This document shows, piece after piece, positions 35,049-37,802 of a stretch of 37,802 nucleotides of DNA (positions are counted from its first letter, which is position 1; each line of letters opens with the position of its first letter). The position numbers and the translations under genes were made by a program. The DNA is taken from NCBI GenBank assembly GCA_004020315.1, contig SAQG01000050.1, positions 1 to 37,802 of the forward strand, in the 5' to 3' direction. The notes below the pieces were generated by a model. The model saw nothing but the letters and a program-made list of their open reading frames with translations, was not told where the DNA came from and made no database searches. The stretch is from Mesorhizobium sp. GTDB taxonomy: Bacteria; Pseudomonadota; Alphaproteobacteria; Rhizobiales; Rhizobiaceae.

Positions 35049-36170
35049 TCAGGCCGCAGCGATCGCCAGCGCATGGCCGCGCGCGTTTTCGCGCAGCGCA
35101 TCGAGATGGATCGATTTGACCAGCCCGGCGAGATCGCCTTCGGCGGACTGCCCGCCCAATTCCTTCAGCATCAGCCAGCTGACTTCCTGGACGCCTGCAA
35201 GGCGCTTGCCATTGGCGACCTCGCGCCAGATCTTCAGCGCGCGCAGGATGATCGCGTGCGTGGCCGCGGCCAGGCCGGCGCTCCGGAACAGCGCCTGCAG
35301 CGCCACATCGTGCCCGCCGGCCAGCAGCGCCCTCACCCGTTGTTCGGATTGCTGGCTGAGCGCGACCAGCGCCGAGCCGAAGAAATCGACGTTGCCATGC
35401 GCGATGGTGCGAATGATGAAACTTGCGGTCAGATCGCCGCGCAGGCGTAGATGCTCGATGAGCGCCGTATGTTCCTCCTGGCGCGTGCCTTCGATCAGCG
35501 TCACGGAAGCTTTGACGCAAGCGTCGCGCATGACGCGCTCGGCTCTGGCACGGCCCATCAACGCCAGCACCAGCGGCGAACCTTTGAGCGTTTCACCAAG
35601 TTTTATCAGCAGCATATGCCGGCAGTCGGCGGGCAGCCGCGCATCTGATATCAGCGCTTCGCGCACCACAGGCAGATGGCCATGGCGTTCGGCGATACGG
35701 CGGAAGCTAAGCGAAGCAATGTCAGCACCGCTGTTGGCGAGAAGCGTGGCGCAGGCTTCCGGCTCACCGATTTCGGCGATCGCCGCGGCGACCGCCATGG
35801 AGACGAACGGACGGTCGGCGATCAGCGTCTGGGTGGTCTTCTGACCGCCGGCGACACGGTCGATCAGATCGGCATCGGTGAGTAGCGGCGAACGCGCCAG
35901 CACCAGGCTGGCCACTTCCGGCTGGTCCGAGGCCAACGCGCTGATGATCTGCAGCGGCGCGTGATGGCTCATCGATAGCGCCTCTGCAATCGCCAGCCGC
36001 ACCTTCGACGAGGCATCGTCGAGCAGCAGCGTCAGCGCGGCCTCCGCCGCGCAGCGATCCTCGAAAGGCAGTTCGGCGTTGATATAGGCGCGAGCCAAAG
36101 CGCTTGCCGCAGCGGTGCGCTCTGAGACCCTTGCCGTGTAAATCCATTTCAGGAAATGCGAAACAACCAT
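35049..36170 (-). CDS. DUF2336 family protein (HEAT-like repeats)
   Basis: A 373-residue cytoplasmic protein of the alphaproteobacterial DUF2336 family. It is almost all alpha-helical, with repeated helix pairs (AAEAALTLLLDDASSKVRLAIAEAL in parts, PEVASLVLARSPLLTDADLIDRV) that resemble HEAT repeats. No catalytic motif is visible; relatives are suspected of regulatory or protein-binding roles. I choose ATG 36170 (MVVSHFLKW); an open extension to 36296 codes Arg-rich, implausible sequence. The upstream region (36171-36300) has TTAAC and GTAAACCATT words that resemble CtrA half-sites without the correct spacing. Confidence 0.85.
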   Translation of the reverse strand: MVVSHFLKWIYTARVSERTAAASALARAYINAELPFEDRCAAEAALTLLLDDASSKVRLAIAEALSMSHHAPLQIISALASDQPEVASLVLARSPLLTDADLIDRVAGGQKTTQTLIADRPFVSMAVAAAIAEIGEPEACATLLANSGADIASLSFRRIAERHGHLPVVREALISDARLPADCRHMLLIKLGETLKGSPLVLALMGRARAERVMRDACVKASVTLIEGTRQEEHTALIEHLRLRGDLTASFIIRTIAHGNVDFFGSALVALSQQSEQRVRALLAGGHDVALQALFRSAGLAAATHAIILRALKIWREVANGKRLAGVQEVSWLMLKELGGQSAEGDLAGLVKSIHLDALRENARGHALAIAAA

Positions 36171-36297
36171 GTCGTCCGCTACGCCCCTAACCCGAGTCCG
36201 TTCCCGCCTCAGTGAAGACCGTAGGCAGAAATGGTTTACGAACGGTTCACCATGTTTGTTAACTGGCTTGCGAGCGCGGTATGCAGCGCCTATCAAC

Positions 36298-36388
36298 CCT
36301 TAGAGCGACGTGCGTCCTTTCGGAAAGTACGCTCTAGCACTTTGAATCTTCGCATCGTGCTTTCCCGAAATCGATTCCGATTTTCGGG
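36298..36388. repeat. Pair of palindromic intergenic repeats
   Basis: TAGAGCG and CGCTCTA arms (about 36300-36336) enclose CTTTC/GAAAG, followed by a second palindrome with CCGAAATCG and CGATTTTCGG around ATTC (36365-36387). The word types recur at 13267 and 23003. They sit just upstream of the MaoC gene. Confidence 0.6.
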
Positions 36389-36415
36389 TCGATGCGGCAG
36401 CGGAGGAGATCGACC

Positions 36416-36868
36416 ATGGCCGGGCTTTATCTGGAAGAGTTCGTCGTCGGCCATGTCTTCCGGCACACGCTGCGGAAAACCGTCACCGAAAGCGACAACA
36501 TGCTGTTTTCGGTGATGACGCTGAACCCGCAGCCGCTGCACATTGATTTCGACTTCGCCGCCAAAAGCGAATGGGGCAAGCCGCTGGTCAACTCGCTGTT
36601 TACTCTGGGCCTGATGATCGGCATTTCGGTGAACGACATCACCGTCGGCACCACCGTCGCCAATCTGGGCATAAAGGAGACGGTGTTTCCGCATCCGGTC
36701 TTCCACGGCGACACGATCCGCGTCGAGACGACGGTGGTGTCGGTGCGCGACTCCAGGTCGAAGCCGGACCGCGGTATCGTCGAATTCGAGCACCGCGCCT
36801 ATAACCAGAATGACGTGCTCGTCGCCAAATGCACAAGGCAGGCGATGATGATGAAGAAGGCGGCCTGA
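36416..36868 (+). CDS. MaoC-family enoyl-CoA hydratase-like protein
   Basis: A 150-residue single-hotdog-fold hydratase. The active-site segment MTLNPQPLHIDFDFA has the Asn...His pair typical of the itaconyl-/mesaconyl-CoA hydratase branch, followed by GKPLVNSLFTLGLM. The ATG at 36416 has GGAGGAG upstream and gives the natural start MAGLYLEEFVVGH. The next gene begins three bases after this stop and encodes a CitE-like lyase, so the two form an operon and probably act one after the other on a branched C4-C5 acyl-CoA. The precise substrate cannot be read from sequence. Confidence 0.88.
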   Translation: MAGLYLEEFVVGHVFRHTLRKTVTESDNMLFSVMTLNPQPLHIDFDFAAKSEWGKPLVNSLFTLGLMIGISVNDITVGTTVANLGIKETVFPHPVFHGDTIRVETTVVSVRDSRSKPDRGIVEFEHRAYNQNDVLVAKCTRQAMMMKKAA

Positions 36869-36871
36869 CAG

Positions 36872-37753
36872 ATGCGCTCGCTGCTGTTCGTTCCCGGCGA
36901 TTCCGAAAAGAAGCTGGAAAAAGCATTTGGTGCGGGCGCCGACGTGGTCATCGTCGATCTCGAGGATTCGATCGCGCCGCAAAACAAGGCTTTGGCACGC
37001 GACATCGCCGCACGCTTCATCACCAAACACAGGCATCAAACCAGATCCGCGATCTATGTCCGCATCAACGATCTCTCGACCGATCTGACCGATGACGATC
37101 TGGCGGCACTCGTGCCAGCGAAACCCCTCGGCATCATGCTGCCGAAGTCGAACAGCGGTCAGGATGTCCAGCATCTCTCGGCCAAGCTCAGGGTGCACGA
37201 GGCCGAAAGCGGGCTGCCGGACGGCGTCATCAAAATCCTGCCAATCATCACCGAAACGGCCGCCGGCGGGCTGACGGCTGCGACCTATGCCAAGACAAGT
37301 GCGCGGCTTGTCGGCATCACCTGGGGCGCGGAAGATCTATCGGCAGCAATCGGCGCGCGCACGGCCCGCGACGAAAATGGCCGCTACACCGATGTATTCC
37401 GTTTCGCCCGCACCATGACCATCCTCGCCGCGGCTGCTGCGGAAGTCGCGGCGATCGACACGGTTTTTCCCAGTTTTCGTGACCTGGCCGGCTTCGAGGC
37501 GGAATGCGCCGAGGCAGAGCGTGACGGCTTCACCGGCAAGATGGCGATCCATCCGTCGCAGGTGCCGGTCATCAACGCTGCTTTCACGCCGTCGACCGAG
37601 GCGGTGAAACACTCCCTGGCGATCGTCCAGGCTTTCGAGGCGGCTGGAAATCCCGGCGTCGTCGGCATCGGCGGAAAGATGTACGACCGGCCGCATCTCA
37701 AGCTGGCCGAGCGGCTTCTGGCACGCGCCAGGGCGGCGGGGATTTCGGCCTAA
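36872..37753 (+). CDS. CitE-like CoA ester lyase (HpcH/HpaI family)
   Basis: A 293-residue TIM-barrel lyase. Motifs seen are SLLFVPGD, VDLEDSIAP (Glu31, Asp32), IYVRIND, LPIITETAAG (metal-site Glu) and TWGAEDLSAAIGA, all typical of CitE-like malyl-, methylmalyl- or citramalyl-CoA lyases. There is no citrate lyase alpha subunit nearby, so it is not a fermentative citrate lyase. Pairing with the MaoC hydratase suggests cleavage of the hydrated product, for example malyl- or citramalyl-CoA, to acetyl-CoA or glyoxylate/pyruvate partners; that is inference. A palindromic repeat starts at the stop codon. Confidence 0.9.
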   Translation: MRSLLFVPGDSEKKLEKAFGAGADVVIVDLEDSIAPQNKALARDIAARFITKHRHQTRSAIYVRINDLSTDLTDDDLAALVPAKPLGIMLPKSNSGQDVQHLSAKLRVHEAESGLPDGVIKILPIITETAAGGLTAATYAKTSARLVGITWGAEDLSAAIGARTARDENGRYTDVFRFARTMTILAAAAAEVAAIDTVFPSFRDLAGFEAECAEAERDGFTGKMAIHPSQVPVINAAFTPSTEAVKHSLAIVQAFEAAGNPGVVGIGGKMYDRPHLKLAERLLARARAAGISA

Positions 37754-37802
37754 AGCGTGTCGCGATTTAAGGGATTCAGGATTCCCGTTGATTTGAGTTT
37801 GT
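37750..37802. repeat. Left part of another dispersed repeat, cut by the window end
   Basis: The sequence after the CitE-like stop begins TAAAGCGTGTCGCGATTTAA and continues with GGATTCAGGATTCCCG. In Mesorhizobium this word commonly heads a palindromic element whose other arm would end in CGCGACACGCTTTA. The second arm lies outside the window, so this rests on recollection. Confidence 0.45.

Noticed and set aside
36231..36275. GTTAAC and GTTTAC words upstream of the DUF2336 gene as a CtrA site
   Set aside because: Only one half matches and the spacing is wrong. AT-rich words are expected in a promoter region.

Overview
The window reads as chromosomal DNA of a Rhizobiales alphaproteobacterium, most likely Mesorhizobium or a close relative. 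The reasons are the high GC content, the adjacent divK-pleD pair, a direct-repeat LexA box of the alphaproteobacterial type, a tandem glycine riboswitch in front of gcvTHP, and small palindromic intergenic repeats of the kind common in Mesorhizobium. This assignment is inference from gene content and style; no database was searched.

Layout: 1-54 looks like the repeat-bearing end of an IS21-type element. 177-344 is rpmG, followed by a terminator and then a 470-bp gene-free stretch holding a strongly structured 108-bp element. 874-2652 is the cell-cycle/c-di-GMP pair divK-pleD (minus). A DUF3572 gene follows, then the scrambled remains of a HAD-like gene (3215-3502). 3553-5046 encodes an exported protein of unknown function. 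5187-9438 is the most interesting part. It holds a subtilisin-like protease, an ECF sigma factor with a membrane anti-sigma factor, a secreted Asn/Ser tetrapeptide-repeat protein and a DUF6065-like protein. 9590-18915 carries an acetyltransferase, an SOS-type DNA polymerase IV, a small exported protein, an EamA transporter, an ion channel, an O-methyltransferase and the replicative polymerase dnaE. 19115-25596 carries pccA, a glutathione-dependent formaldehyde dehydrogenase, a YaiI protein, a DUF1345 membrane protein, and a cytochrome b plus molybdopterin oxidoreductase pair. 26048-30370 is gcvT-gcvH-gcvP behind its riboswitch. 30443-37753 carries a membrane diguanylate cyclase, parE with its own LexA box, an Omp25-like porin, a DUF2336 protein and a MaoC/CitE pair.

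The main discovery candidate is a compact ECF regulon. By eye, the two-part motif GGAAT-N16-CGTT occurs four times in the whole window, counting both strands. All four copies lie between 6.70 and 9.50 kb: upstream of the protease, upstream of the anti-sigma gene (inside the sigma gene), upstream of the Asn/Ser-repeat gene and upstream of the DUF6065-like gene. All four have the same spacing, and all have an extra A after GGAAT and an extra C before CGTT. I infer that the sigma factor drives an exported protease, a secreted repeat protein and a DUF6065-like protein, and limits itself through extra anti-sigma production. The signal and the function of the outputs are unknown.

Other points: two LexA boxes (dinB and parE) link DNA polymerase IV and topoisomerase IV to the SOS response. 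Two unannotated structured elements (761-868 and about 18950-19107) may be RNAs. Several palindromic repeats sit on or just after stop codons.
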